Of a stretch of 64,000 nucleotides of DNA, positions 16,794 through 25,039 are shown in pieces; positions within the stretch are counted from its first letter, which is position 1, and each line of letters starts with the position of its first letter. Below the pieces are notes generated by a model. That model did no database searches. It was not told where the DNA came from and worked only from the letters and a program-made list of their open reading frames with translations. The DNA lies in contig PNAS01000081.1 in NCBI GenBank assembly GCA_003169695.1, positions 53,643-117,642 of the forward strand, written 5' to 3'. The position numbers and the translations under genes were made by a program. This stretch comes from Spartobacteria bacterium (GTDB lineage: Bacteria; Verrucomicrobiota; Verrucomicrobiia; Chthoniobacterales; UBA10450).

Positions 16794-18791
16794 ATGTGTG
16801 GTATTGCGGGTGTGCTGGATCTGGCCGGGCTGCGAATGGTGCCGGAGGGCATCGTCCAACGGATGGCCCAGGCGTTGGTGCATCGCGGCCCGGACGAAGA
16901 GGGTTACCTCCAGCGTCCTGGGCTGGCGCTGGCCTCCCGGCGGCTCAGCATTGTCGGCTTGGCGGATGGCCAGCAGCCGGTCGCCAATGAAGACCGGAGC
17001 GTGTTTGTGGTCTTCAACGGCGAGTTGTTCGATTACCTCGAGAAGCATGCGGAGCTTACATCGCGAGGACATCGCTTGGTCACCCACTGCGACACGGAAA
17101 TCATTCCACACATGTGGGAGGAGAATCAGGAAGGCATGTTCGAGCGCCTGCGCGGCCAGTTCGCCGTGGCCTTATGGGACGTGCGTCGGCATCAATTGAC
17201 TCTTGGACGGGACCGCTTCGGCATCTGTCCGCTTTACTGGACGCGACAAGGGGACTGGCTTCTGTTCGCATCCGAAATCAAGGGCCTTCTGGCCTCGGGC
17301 ATGGTGCCGGCCAAACCCGACCTGCGCGGCATTGATCACATGTTTACCTTTACCGCCATGCCGGGGCCGATTACGTGTTTTGAAGGTGTGCAGCTCCTGC
17401 CTGCCGGCCATTATTTGCAGATAACTCCGGGCAACGAAGGCGGCGCGGCACCCGTCATCAACGAGCGCACCTACTGGGAGATGGACTTCCCGGATGAGGG
17501 CGATGAAGATCCGGGAGCAGATCAGCGCAAGCTGGTGGATGAGTTCGAGCAGGTGTTGCTGAAGGCGGTGGAGATGCGGCTGCGGGCCGATGTGCCGGTG
17601 GGCGCTTATCTCTCGGGCGGTCTGGATTCGAGCATGATTGTGGCCATGGCCTGTCGCCTCAAAGGTCCGGCGGTTAACACCTACACCATTCGCGTTGACG
17701 ATCCCGCTCTCGACGAACTCAGCGCGGCCAGCCTCTCAGCGCGGCACATCGGCGCCAAGCCGCCCATCGTGCAGGAGTTCCGCGCCAGCGACGCGCTGGA
17801 GACTTATCCGCGGCTGATCCAAGCCGCCGAGTCACCTGTGATCGATACGTCGTGCGCGGCTTTGCTGCAATTGGCCCAACGCGTTCATGCCTGCGGGCAG
17901 AAGGTGGTCCTCACTGGGGAAGGGGCTGACGAGTGGCTGGCTGGCTATCCTTGGTATAAGATCGCCAAGGTGCTAGGTGTTCTGGATCTTGTGCCTGGGA
18001 TGCGGCTGAGCGACGCGGTGCGACGCGCGTATTTCCGGCTCAATCATGTGCCCCAATACCCACCTGAGATGAGACGCGGCGTGGAGGAATCCATCGGTGG
18101 CCCGAACGCTTGGATCGATGCCTACGGACTGCTCGCGCTCTCGAAGCTTCGCTTCTATGCCGCGCCGATGCGGGAAGTGCTGGAGAAGACTCATCCCTGG
18201 GCAGAACTGGGACTCAATCTGGAGCGTGCCAGGCGCTGGCATCCACTCAACCGTGGCATCTGGGTCGCAGCCCGCGTTACTCTGGCCGGGCACCTTCTCC
18301 AGGCCAAGGGGGACCGTGTCTCGATGCACTCCTCGGTGGAGGTGCGGTATCCGTTCCTCGATGAGGACGTCTTTGCCTTCACCGCCAGGCTGCACCCCCG
18401 CTGGAAGCTGCGCGGATTCCGCGACAAACATCTGCTGCGCCTTGTGGCGGAGCGCTGGCTACCTCCAGAGATTGCCCGGCGCCACAAGGTCATCTTTCGC
18501 GCTCCGCTGGACAGTTTCCACATGGACCCGGAGCCGCCGTTCGTCGGTCAGCTCCTGAGCGAAGAATCGCTCCGGCGCACGGGCTATTTCGATGTCGCGG
18601 CGGTGCACCACTGGCGGAAAGCCTTTCGCCAGATGCGGGCCGGTTCACTGCCGCGTCTCTCGGTGGAAATGGGACTCGTGGCTGTCGTGGCGACGCAACT
18701 CTGGCATCACCTGTTCATCGACGGCGCGTTGTCGGACTTGCCCACGGGGACGGGCCTCGCCGCGACAGCGAAGGCAGCACCGCAGGCTTGA
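16794..18791 (+). CDS. asnB: Asparagine synthase (glutamine-hydrolysing), class B
   Basis: 665 residues. It begins MCGIAGVLDL, so Cys2 is the glutaminase nucleophile, with RRLSIVG (Arg49), FNGELFDY (Asn75) and the Asp100 region completing the glutamine site. The synthetase half has the ATP-pyrophosphatase loop LSGGLDSSM (274-281) and TGEGADEWLAGYPWYK. It makes an acyl-adenylate and then an amide from glutamine nitrogen. AAAGGA lies 8 bp before the ATG. The length is longer than E. coli AsnB (about 554) because of an insertion at 210-245 and a C-terminal tail. It may be ordinary asparagine synthesis, but enzymes of this class also occur in lipopeptide and polyketide clusters, and this one lies just beyond the PKS operon, transcribed away from it. 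Confidence 0.93.
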   Translation: MCGIAGVLDLAGLRMVPEGIVQRMAQALVHRGPDEEGYLQRPGLALASRRLSIVGLADGQQPVANEDRSVFVVFNGELFDYLEKHAELTSRGHRLVTHCDTEIIPHMWEENQEGMFERLRGQFAVALWDVRRHQLTLGRDRFGICPLYWTRQGDWLLFASEIKGLLASGMVPAKPDLRGIDHMFTFTAMPGPITCFEGVQLLPAGHYLQITPGNEGGAAPVINERTYWEMDFPDEGDEDPGADQRKLVDEFEQVLLKAVEMRLRADVPVGAYLSGGLDSSMIVAMACRLKGPAVNTYTIRVDDPALDELSAASLSARHIGAKPPIVQEFRASDALETYPRLIQAAESPVIDTSCAALLQLAQRVHACGQKVVLTGEGADEWLAGYPWYKIAKVLGVLDLVPGMRLSDAVRRAYFRLNHVPQYPPEMRRGVEESIGGPNAWIDAYGLLALSKLRFYAAPMREVLEKTHPWAELGLNLERARRWHPLNRGIWVAARVTLAGHLLQAKGDRVSMHSSVEVRYPFLDEDVFAFTARLHPRWKLRGFRDKHLLRLVAERWLPPEIARRHKVIFRAPLDSFHMDPEPPFVGQLLSEESLRRTGYFDVAAVHHWRKAFRQMRAGSLPRLSVEMGLVAVVATQLWHHLFIDGALSDLPTGTGLAATAKAAPQA

Positions 18792-18797
18792 CTGGGC

Positions 18798-19568
18798 TTA
18801 GCGAAGTTTCGCCAGTGTTTCGCGTCCGAGACGCTTTGTTTCGGGGTCGTCTTTCTCCGTCTCCTTCATCGCCAGTCCTTTGGTGATAACACGCCGGGCA
18901 TCGGCCGTTCGGCCCATTTGAGAATAAACCCGCCCCAGCTCGATGTAGTGAATGAGTCGGTCGGGCTTCAGTTCGATCGCTTTCTCAAAACACTTGGCTG
19001 CGTCCTCGTAAGTCGGCGCCGGCAGCTTACCGTAAACCAGTTCCGCAAACGCCCGCTTCACGCCCGTGATCTCGGCATACCCCATGTTCCAGCGTCCCAG
19101 CACATGCCAGGCTAGATCGCTGCGCGGGTCGAGTTTGATCGTCTTATCCGCCTCACTCTTGATGATGCGCGCGGTCTCCACCTTCTCCTTGGTGCTCGCC
19201 AGCGGCTGCAGCTTGCCGTAACTGATCGCCACGGCCAGTTGGGCTTCCGGATCATTTGACCCCAAGGCGGCGGCGCGCTTCGCATAGTCAACGGCGATCC
19301 CGCCGAGGCGAAGCTTCTCCTCCGTCTTCGAGGCGTCGCTCATCAGGTGCCGATACTCGCGCGAGATCCGCACGAGGAGGCGCACGTTCTTCGGCTCCAG
19401 TTTTTCCGCCGCCAGATAATCCTTGAGCGCCTCGTCGGCCTGGAATTTTAGAGCGAAGACATCACCCTTTTCAATGAGGTCGTCCGCGGACTGAGCCCAG
19501 CTCGCCGCGCAGGTCAGCAGCAGTGCCGTGGCGACGGAAAATGCTTTGATGGAAAAAGAAGGGCACAT
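18798..19568 (-). CDS. Exported TPR protein
   Basis: 256 residues from the ATG at 19568, chosen because it starts a signal peptide (MCPSFSIKAFSVATALLLTC...SWAQS); the open frame reaches 19625 but adds only a polar leader. The mature part has tetratricopeptide-like helix pairs throughout, for example DEALKDYLAAEKLEPKN, NDPEAQLAVAISYGKL, DAAKCFEKAIELKPDR and IELGRVYSQMGRTADARRVI. The Trp-rich LDPRSDLAWHVLGRWNM resembles the RMD1/PTPIP51-like group of TPR proteins. It probably acts as a periplasmic binding scaffold. Its stop lies 7 bp from that of asnB and the two genes converge. Confidence 0.8.
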   Translation of the reverse strand: MCPSFSIKAFSVATALLLTCAASWAQSADDLIEKGDVFALKFQADEALKDYLAAEKLEPKNVRLLVRISREYRHLMSDASKTEEKLRLGGIAVDYAKRAAALGSNDPEAQLAVAISYGKLQPLASTKEKVETARIIKSEADKTIKLDPRSDLAWHVLGRWNMGYAEITGVKRAFAELVYGKLPAPTYEDAAKCFEKAIELKPDRLIHYIELGRVYSQMGRTADARRVITKGLAMKETEKDDPETKRLGRETLAKLR

Positions 19569-19648
19569 GGTTTTGCAAATCGGTAGGCCGACACCTGCCA
19601 CTCGGTGCACCGATGGTAGCTCCACAGCCGTTGCGCTCGATCAGGTCG

Positions 19649-20938
19649 TCAGTGCTTGGATTCGATCAGGCGGCCCGCGTTCAAAAGTTCCGCCTCGCTC
19701 AACCGCCGTCCGACAAGCTGCAGGCTGGTGACGGGAACGGTCTTCCCTTTCGCTGGCATCGGTATCGGCATCGCCAGCGCGGGATTCCCCGCAAAGTTTA
19801 CTGCCGTGGTGTTTTGCGTGTTGAACACCTGCAATTCAAACACGACGGTCCGGCCGAAGAATGGAAATTTGGGCGGCAGCTTCTGCAGCGTTGGCAGCGC
19901 GATAAAATCAACCTTCTTAAAGACCTGGCGGAGGTCGTGCTGCCACGCAGCCTGCCTTTTCAGCGCATCCTTGTAATTGTTCGTGGAATCCAGTTTGCCC
20001 AGATTGATGATTGTCTTGGTCGTGCCTCTTACTCCTTTTTTGTCCGTATATTTTTGATCGTTGAACCAGACGTCGGCAAATGCCACCGTTTTTCCGTCCT
20101 TCTGAGCCTGCTCCCATTTCGCCTTGAAGGCTTGATCGAGTTTTATGACCTTAAATCGCTTTGCGGCGAGAGCATCGTCGAGGGCTTTGTCAATTGCCGG
20201 GTCGGTGCCGTCAAGGTAGAGCCGCCCAATTCTGATGTCTTTGGCCGAAGGTTTGGCTGCGACGGCACTTTCGTATCGGGCCGCAAACCCCCTCTGCAAT
20301 AAGTCCATGCCTTGCACAAGGTGGGTCATGTCTTTGGCCATAGGCCCAACGGTATCCAAATGCTTTGGTGAAATAGGAAACACTCCCTTGATGGGAACGA
20401 GGCCGAAGGTCGTTTTCAAGCCCAAGATGCCGCAACAAGCCGCGGGAAGGCGAATGGACCCGGCCGTATCGGTTCCAAAGGCAACGTCCGCCATTCCGGT
20501 TTCGACAGCCACCGCCGAACCGCTCGACGAACCTCCTGGAATAAATTTGTGTTTGCCGTCCGGGCGATTTCTCGGAGTTCCAAAGTAGCTGTTCTTGCCA
20601 GAAACCGTCACCGCAAATTCAGTGAGATTCGTTTTCCCCACAATCTGCACGTTCCGCTCCCGTGCCAGCTCCAGGCACTGCGCATCCTGCGAAGCCGGTG
20701 GACTGGTCTTGGCAACATATTCGGAGCCGGCGGTGGTAACCACACCCTTCATGTCAATGAGATCTTTGACTGCCAGGCGCAATTGTTTACTGTTTTCAGG
20801 GGGCGGCCAGTAAACAATAAACGCGTGATCCGGAGTGCCCGTGGGCGAGTGCCCCTGCAGAGCCGAGCAGCCATTGAGACAACTGATCGAACAAAGCCCG
20901 AGAATCAGTCGGGCGACGAGACAGTTATGGTTTATCAT
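19649..20938 (-). CDS. Amidase-signature hydrolase, lipoprotein
   Basis: 429 residues. The start has a hydrophobic signal with lipobox ISCLNGC, so the enzyme is probably membrane-anchored outside the cytoplasm. The Ser-cisSer-Lys triad is visible: Lys in LAVKDLIDMKG, cis-Ser in PGGSSSGSAVAVE and the nucleophilic Ser in GTDTAGSIRLPA. The family hydrolyses amide bonds of many small substrates, so the exact reaction is unknown. The length is usual for the family. An exported location is less common and sets it apart from GatA, which is cytoplasmic. It is followed by the TPR protein on the same strand. Confidence 0.9.
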   Translation of the reverse strand: MINHNCLVARLILGLCSISCLNGCSALQGHSPTGTPDHAFIVYWPPPENSKQLRLAVKDLIDMKGVVTTAGSEYVAKTSPPASQDAQCLELARERNVQIVGKTNLTEFAVTVSGKNSYFGTPRNRPDGKHKFIPGGSSSGSAVAVETGMADVAFGTDTAGSIRLPAACCGILGLKTTFGLVPIKGVFPISPKHLDTVGPMAKDMTHLVQGMDLLQRGFAARYESAVAAKPSAKDIRIGRLYLDGTDPAIDKALDDALAAKRFKVIKLDQAFKAKWEQAQKDGKTVAFADVWFNDQKYTDKKGVRGTTKTIINLGKLDSTNNYKDALKRQAAWQHDLRQVFKKVDFIALPTLQKLPPKFPFFGRTVVFELQVFNTQNTTAVNFAGNPALAMPIPMPAKGKTVPVTSLQLVGRRLSEAELLNAGRLIESKH

Positions 20939-21027
20939 TAGGTTTGACGAGCCCCTACAGAGACAAGGGAGGTCCTATACGTGCCGCCAACGAATTACCA
21001 TTCATAAATAGCTACAAATCAATGACC

Positions 21028-21383
21028 TGGAGGCGAGGGGAGTTGAACCCCTGTCCTCGAAGCTTTCTACGCAAGCTTCTACATGCTTATCCGATGTTAA
21101 GTTTTAAGGGGCCGAACGTTGCACCGGCACACTGCCGGCCCCCGAGTGTCCGCGAAATTCCTTTACCACTCGGCGCGGTCACTCCGCCGAACGATTAGCC
21201 TGCTATCCATGTTTCCGGCCGTAGCAGGCGTCCAACCGGAAACATCGCGGTCAATTAAGCCGCGAGAGCGAGATCTTGGTGATCTGCGTTTATTTTTTTT
21301 GGTCCGGATTTTAACGAGGCCAACGAACCATCCTCGACATGCCGCCTGCGCTTCGAACTACGAGTCGAAGCCAGTACGCCCCC
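21028..21383 (-). ncRNA. ssrA: Transfer-messenger RNA (tmRNA)
   Basis: On the minus strand the 5' end GGGGGCG pairs fully (one G-U) with the 3' CGCCTCC, followed by discriminator A; CCA is not encoded. After the acceptor comes the hallmark TGGCTTCGAC, and near the 3' end a T arm AGGGG-TTCAACT-CCCCT. The tag reading frame is at 21255-21287: GCA resume codon, then GAT CAC CAA GAT CTC GCT CTC GCG GCT and TAA, giving a tag ADHQDLALAA (10 encoded residues ending in the usual ALAA). At 356 nt the length is normal. It rescues stalled ribosomes and marks the nascent chain for proteolysis. Confidence 0.97.
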
Positions 21384-21392
21384 GAACCGTTA

Positions 21393-21421
21393 ATAATACC
21401 CCGGCGACGCAAAGCGTGCAA
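21393..21421 (-). promoter_or_regulatory. Sigma-70 type promoter of ssrA
   Basis: Upstream of the tmRNA 5' end the minus strand has TTGCAC (21421-21416), a 17-bp spacer and TATTAT (21398-21393), ending 9 bases before the mature 5' G at 21383. Both hexamers are close to consensus and the spacing is ideal. Confidence 0.75.
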
Positions 21422-21538
21422 CCACCATGGACATATCTCTCCGCCCGCCTTGCGAGAATTCGGTGGAAAAACGGGTAAGCGAAATTGATCCGCGAAAAAT
21501 TCTTGCGGGGGCATCTTCATTGGAGCACGACTTGCTCT

Positions 21539-22345
21539 ATGCCGGAGCTGAAAGATTTCGCCAGCTCTGTCGCGATCATCGTCTCAAGTTGCGACGCGTT
21601 CTTCGACGCGTGGCGGCCGTTCGTTTTCTTCTTCCGTAAGCATTGGAGCGATTGTCCGTTCCCGATTTTTCTGATCGTCAACCGTCTGCGAGTCCGCTCG
21701 AACTTCCTCCAACCAATCACAGTTGGACCGGATCGGGACTGGGCGTCCAACATGCAGGTCGCTCTCGCTCAGATCGCGCAGCCGTATATTCTCTATCTGC
21801 AGGAGGATTATTTTCTGAACGACTCCGTTAAACGCGGGCAATTGGCCTCCGATTTTGCTTACGCCTTCGAGCGCGATGCCGCTTCGTTTTGCTTTTACGG
21901 CCGGTCAAAGCTGGAGCACGATTTTGTACCGCTAAACGATCGATTCGGGATTGTTCCCCGCGATTCGGACGGGCGGACTCGCCTTCAGGTCACTTTGTGG
22001 AAGAAAGACGTTCTGCAATCAACGCTGCGACCAGGGGAATCGGCGTGGAATATGGAAGCGCGCGCCAGTGAACGAACGCGCGACCTCCTCGTGCTTTCGT
22101 ATATGGGACGGGAGAATATCCCAATCCCATACCTGATGTCCGCGATCTCCCGGCGTCTCTGGACGCCCCAGGCGATTTCCCTTTGCCGGAGCGAGCACGT
22201 GCGCATCGATCCGCGCTTTCGACTCGAGCACAGCGATGTCGCCTGGCGCCGGCGTTTGCGGCGCGCTCTTGGTCGTGCGCGCCTCGCCCTTGCGCTCGCG
22301 AGGCAACGCAACCACGAGATCGATCTCGACAGCGCTTGCGATTGA
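21539..22345 (+). CDS. Glycosyltransferase-like protein
   Basis: 268 residues from ATG 21539 (MPELKDFASS); the same frame is open from an ATG at 21485, giving 286, but the shorter start fits the family, whose proteins begin just before a VAIIVSSCDAF strand. Further landmarks are FFRKHWSDCPFPIFLIVN and the acidic YILYLQEDYFL, which resembles the metal/nucleotide-binding DXD-type site of GT-A enzymes. After that come FCFYGRSKLEHDF and several aromatic-rich segments. This pattern occurs in unclassified sugar transferases for surface polysaccharide. Donor and acceptor are unknown. The C-terminus is Arg-rich and runs up to histidine-kinase debris. Confidence 0.65.
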   Translation: MPELKDFASSVAIIVSSCDAFFDAWRPFVFFFRKHWSDCPFPIFLIVNRLRVRSNFLQPITVGPDRDWASNMQVALAQIAQPYILYLQEDYFLNDSVKRGQLASDFAYAFERDAASFCFYGRSKLEHDFVPLNDRFGIVPRDSDGRTRLQVTLWKKDVLQSTLRPGESAWNMEARASERTRDLLVLSYMGRENIPIPYLMSAISRRLWTPQAISLCRSEHVRIDPRFRLEHSDVAWRRRLRRALGRARLALALARQRNHEIDLDSACD

Positions 22346-22356
22346 CTGTGCGCATT

Positions 22357-22494
22357 GGACGAATCCCAAAAGCGCAGGGCCGGAAGCCATCGTTGAGATG
22401 CACAGCGGCACGATTCGCGCCGAGAGCGACGGCTTGGGCAAGGGCGCGAAATTCTTGATCTAGCTTCCGGCGACCGCGCCGGCCGAATAGGTCC
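22357..22494 (+). pseudogene. Histidine kinase C-terminal fragment, copy 1
   Basis: The plus strand reads EAIVEMHSGTIRAESDGLGK and GAKFLI, then a stop, then LPATAPAE and a second stop. This is the G2/last strand region of a HATPase_c domain (usual form IVELHGGxIxAESxGxGxGxxF.xxLP). No upstream kinase sequence is present. It is matched by copy 2 at 23051-23141, which has an intact ending (KFLTELPAIAPIE). Confidence 0.8.
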
Positions 22495-22534
22495 GCGGCG
22501 ATTTCCCCCTGCGGTAACCGGGCCCGGAAATCAC
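22405..22534 (+). repeat. Direct repeat, copy A (with copy B at 23056-23190)
   Basis: About 130 bp from CGGCACGATTCGCGCCGAGA to the CCCGGAAATC segment recurs at 23056-23190 with a few substitutions and small indels. It covers the kinase tail and about 50 bp of downstream non-coding sequence. The two copies flank the small exported protein gene at 22647. Confidence 0.75.
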
Positions 22535-22592
22535 CATTCGTTTCCCGGGGTCAAAAAAAACTAAAAAAGGCTTGTCATCCATATTGCTCTAA

Positions 22593-22611
22593 TAGACATT
22601 CATTATGTCTA
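22593..22611. promoter_or_regulatory. Operator-like dyad TAGACAT-N5-ATGTCTA
   Basis: A perfect 7-bp inverted repeat with a 5-bp centre lies 36 bp before the ATG of the small exported protein, in an AT-rich stretch containing TTGTCA (22572-22577). The size and place suit a dimeric repressor site, but no regulator can be assigned. Confidence 0.4.
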
Positions 22612-22646
22612 CTGAATAAGTATAGATGAATTCAACCCGGTGTATC

Positions 22647-23018
22647 ATGAAAACAACACAATTAATCGCACTTGTTTGTTCCATCGTTTCCTGTGCTTCG
22701 CTCCGCGCCGAAGCAACGGGGGCGGACTTCTCATCAGAAGCAGTCGCGCAGGGCGGGAGGGTGAAGTCTAGCACCGACGTCGGCAGCCACCTTGTCGAAT
22801 CGGTGCAGGGCGCCGGTTCGCAAAAAGAGGGAGCTAACAAAGGGGAAACGTTGATTGCGTTTAGCCTCTTGGCGAGCGCCGCCGGTGTGGTTGTGCTGCT
22901 AAACGCGCTCCTTCGGGCCCCCGAAGGCTACGAAGACGGCAACAAATTTCACTTTTGCAGACAAAGGGAACGGACGAGCCCCGTTCGCCACATCCGGCGC
23001 TCGTGGGCCTCCACATGA
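22647..23018 (+). CDS. Small exported protein with one membrane helix
   Basis: 123 residues from ATG 22647 (MKTTQLIALVCSIVSCAS); an upstream in-frame ATG at 22626 is also possible. A signal peptide is followed by a polar linker, then a membrane helix (ETLIAFSLLASAAGVVVLLNALL) and RAPEGYEDGNKFHF. The APEGYED..(G/K)FHF block looks conserved in kind, but the end (CRQRERTSPVRHIRRSWAST) looks like out-of-frame sequence, so the true C-terminus may be lost by frameshift. I do not recognise the family. It sits between two copies of a kinase-tail repeat and behind an operator-like dyad. Confidence 0.5.
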   Translation: MKTTQLIALVCSIVSCASLRAEATGADFSSEAVAQGGRVKSSTDVGSHLVESVQGAGSQKEGANKGETLIAFSLLASAAGVVVLLNALLRAPEGYEDGNKFHFCRQRERTSPVRHIRRSWAST

Positions 23019-23050
23019 GCCCGGTACTGCACGCGGGTTGTCTCGCACTA

Positions 23051-23141
23051 GCACATCGGCACGATTCGCGCCGAGAGCGAGGGCTGGGGCAAGGTTGCGA
23101 AATTCTTGACCGAGCTTCCGGCGATCGCGCCGATCGAATAG
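23051..23141 (+). pseudogene. Histidine kinase C-terminal fragment, copy 2
   Basis: The plus strand reads GTIRAESEGWGKVAKFLTEL, then PAIAPIE and TAG at 23139-23141. This is the last segment of a HATPase_c domain, as in copy 1 at 22357, and keeps an uninterrupted ending. No kinase core is present upstream. Confidence 0.8.
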
Positions 23142-23194
23142 GTCCGCAGCGGCGATTTCGTGCTGCCGTAACAAAGCGCCCGGAAATCTTTCGG

Positions 23195-23752
23195 CGACCC
23201 ATTGGATTTCGCCGTAAAAACTTTCACTCCGCGAAAATCCGCGGCGATTATTTCACGAGCCGCGATGACAAGGGGACGAATGTTTCGCAGGCAGGGAATC
23301 TGATTGTCGGCGGCGACGGCTCACTTTCGTCATTCGTCCTACCATCTGCCGACGAGCGTGAAGGCTATGGTGTCGATACTTCGCTCCACCTCGGGCCGTT
23401 CGATGTTGTAGGCGAGTATTTGGACGAGCGAATCCGGCCGCGCACTGTCGCGGGCTCCGGCGTTCACGGGTTTCGATGCTCACGGTTACTACATCGCTGG
23501 CGGTTACTTCGTCGTGCCCAAGAAACTCCAGCTTGTGGCTAAGTGGGAGAGTGGGAGAGCTTCGACCCCGGCCAGGCCGTAAATGAGGACCTTCATTCCA
23601 TTACCGCCGGCGTGAACTATTATATCCACGGAGACGACCTGAAGCTGATGGTCGACTACATCCACACCTGGTCCGATTTCCGTAGCAATCACCCGCAGTT
23701 TGGCGCTGACCAGTTCGACGAGGTTTTCCTGCGCCTGCAACTCATCTTTTAA
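23195..23752 (+). pseudogene. OprO/OprP-type phosphate-selective porin, C-terminal remnant
   Basis: Three frames add up to the C-terminal strands of a phosphate-selective porin: first KIRGDYFTSRDDKGTNVSQ and YGVDTSLHLGPFDVVGEYLD, then FDAHGYYIAGGYFVVPKKLQ, then AGVNYYIHGDDLKLMVDYIH and a terminal FDEVFLRLQLIF. The final aromatic residue is the usual outer-membrane barrel signal. The last shift is caused by a tandem 8-bp duplication GTGGGAGA at 23543-23550 and 23551-23558; removing one copy restores AKWESFDPGQ. There is no N-terminal half or signal peptide. Together with the kinase tails it looks like a decayed phosphate-response locus. Confidence 0.85.
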
Positions 23753-23814
23753 AACCGAGGACCGATACTCTCAGATGGCGCCAACGACAACATTAAGGAT
23801 GTAGCCTCCCCGTT

Positions 23815-24102
23815 ATGAAAACAAGGCCGCACGTTACCGCTCGCCGAGAAGTGCGTATTACCAACGAGCTCGGCCTGCACGCACGGCCAGCCGCGGAATT
23901 CGTTCGTCGGGCAAGTGGCTTCCGCTCCGAAATCTGGCTCGTAAAAGATGGAAAGCGTTTTTCTGCGGCCAGCCTGATCGATGTCATGAGAGCCAATGTC
24001 GATTGCGGCACGGCCGTGACTCTGGAAGCAAACGGCCCCGACGCCGAAACGGCTGTGGAACGACTTACGCGGCTTCTGCGCGAACTTAAGGACGAAGTTT
24101 AG
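23815..24102 (+). CDS. ptsH: HPr family phosphocarrier protein
   Basis: 95 residues. The active-site block NELGLHARPAAEFV carries His22 (equivalent to His15 of HPr), and SAASLIDVM places Ser53 at the position of the regulatory Ser46. HPr passes phosphate from enzyme I to sugar permeases; where only HPr-kinase circuits exist it acts in regulation. No enzyme I or EII gene is visible in the window. The N-terminal ten residues are longer than usual. Its stop abuts the stop of the next, convergent gene (24102/24103). Confidence 0.92.
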   Translation: MKTRPHVTARREVRITNELGLHARPAAEFVRRASGFRSEIWLVKDGKRFSAASLIDVMRANVDCGTAVTLEANGPDAETAVERLTRLLRELKDEV

Positions 24103-24990
24103 CTAACGCAGCGGTCGGGCGACGAGAATTCCAGAGTCGCTGCGGTAACGATTAAGATAACTCGAGAGAGTCGAATCAACCACCACGCGTCCGTAGTTGC
24201 GCGGCGATGATGCATGCATGAAATGCAGCGAGCCATCGGCAGCGCGAAGCGCCAATCCAACATGGGAAGTGGAGAACAATTGCCGGCCGTCCCGTGAAAC
24301 AATGCCAATGATATCGCCGCTGCGCAGTTTCCCTTCAATCGACGCGACGCGACTTTTCGGGATCTGGTAAAGCGGGCGGCTCGAGACGCGGGATTCCATT
24401 TGCCGCAATGGTCCAAGCAATGATCGATTCGCGGCCAGATACCGGTAATGCCGCCAGGCGACAGTCATCTCGCGCGCCGAATGCGGCACGCTCACGCCGC
24501 CGAGACTGCGCGTCAGATCTTCGACAAGACCGCGCCGATCATTATCCGCGAGCCAGTCTTCCAGATAATGGAGCCGCGAGAGATATTCGCCTGTGCATTG
24601 ACCCCCACGATAACGATCCAGCTCGACGTAATGCAGCATCCGCTCCGGCGTCCAGTTCTCCGCAGATTCATCGAGCATCCGAGCGAAACCAAGCGCGATT
24701 TCGTAGAACGTCCAGCAATCCATCCCGGTGAAATTCACCGAAGGCGCTTCCACGCGATTGTCGATCTCCAGCGTGTATGATTTGTAACGCGTGCCGACTA
24801 GTGCGCGCCCCACGGTCGCGGTTCGTTCGCCGACCGGAAGCGACTTCCAATTCCCTTCTTGAGCGCTGGCAACGAGACGATCAAATCGGTCGCGTCCCTT
24901 AAACACCGTGCCGAACGGGAGCCGCGACTCTGCCTCCGCGAGCTCAAGCGTAAGAAGAAAGAGGAAGATAACTGAAAGAGCCTTGCGCAT
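24103..24990 (-). CDS. DUF1460 protein, N-acetylmuramoyl-L-alanine amidase-like, exported
   Basis: 295 residues from ATG 24990, which begins a signal peptide (MRKALSVIFLFLLTLELAEA); the longer open frame to 25389 lies antisense to rarA and is rejected. The family features are FTGMDCWTFYEIALGFA, with the nucleophilic Cys, and STSHVGLALR, with the catalytic His, as in the NlpC/P60-related DUF1460 fold. Such enzymes cleave the amide between N-acetylmuramic acid and L-alanine in cell-wall fragments. RGGQCTGEYLSRLHYLEDWL is also typical. The protein should act in the periplasm. It is divergent from rarA, with about 50 bp between the starts. Confidence 0.85.
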   Translation of the reverse strand: MRKALSVIFLFLLTLELAEAESRLPFGTVFKGRDRFDRLVASAQEGNWKSLPVGERTATVGRALVGTRYKSYTLEIDNRVEAPSVNFTGMDCWTFYEIALGFARMLDESAENWTPERMLHYVELDRYRGGQCTGEYLSRLHYLEDWLADNDRRGLVEDLTRSLGGVSVPHSAREMTVAWRHYRYLAANRSLLGPLRQMESRVSSRPLYQIPKSRVASIEGKLRSGDIIGIVSRDGRQLFSTSHVGLALRAADGSLHFMHASSPRNYGRVVVDSTLSSYLNRYRSDSGILVARPLR

Positions 24991-25039
24991 GCGCGCGAAT
25001 ATAATGTGCAGTCCGATTTGCGCTCCGTATTTTTTGTTT

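Noticed and set aside
22990..23542. The 195-codon plus-strand frame starting near 22955 as one gene
   Set aside because: It is a mosaic of shadow sequence, the kinase-tail repeat and part of the porin in frame by chance.
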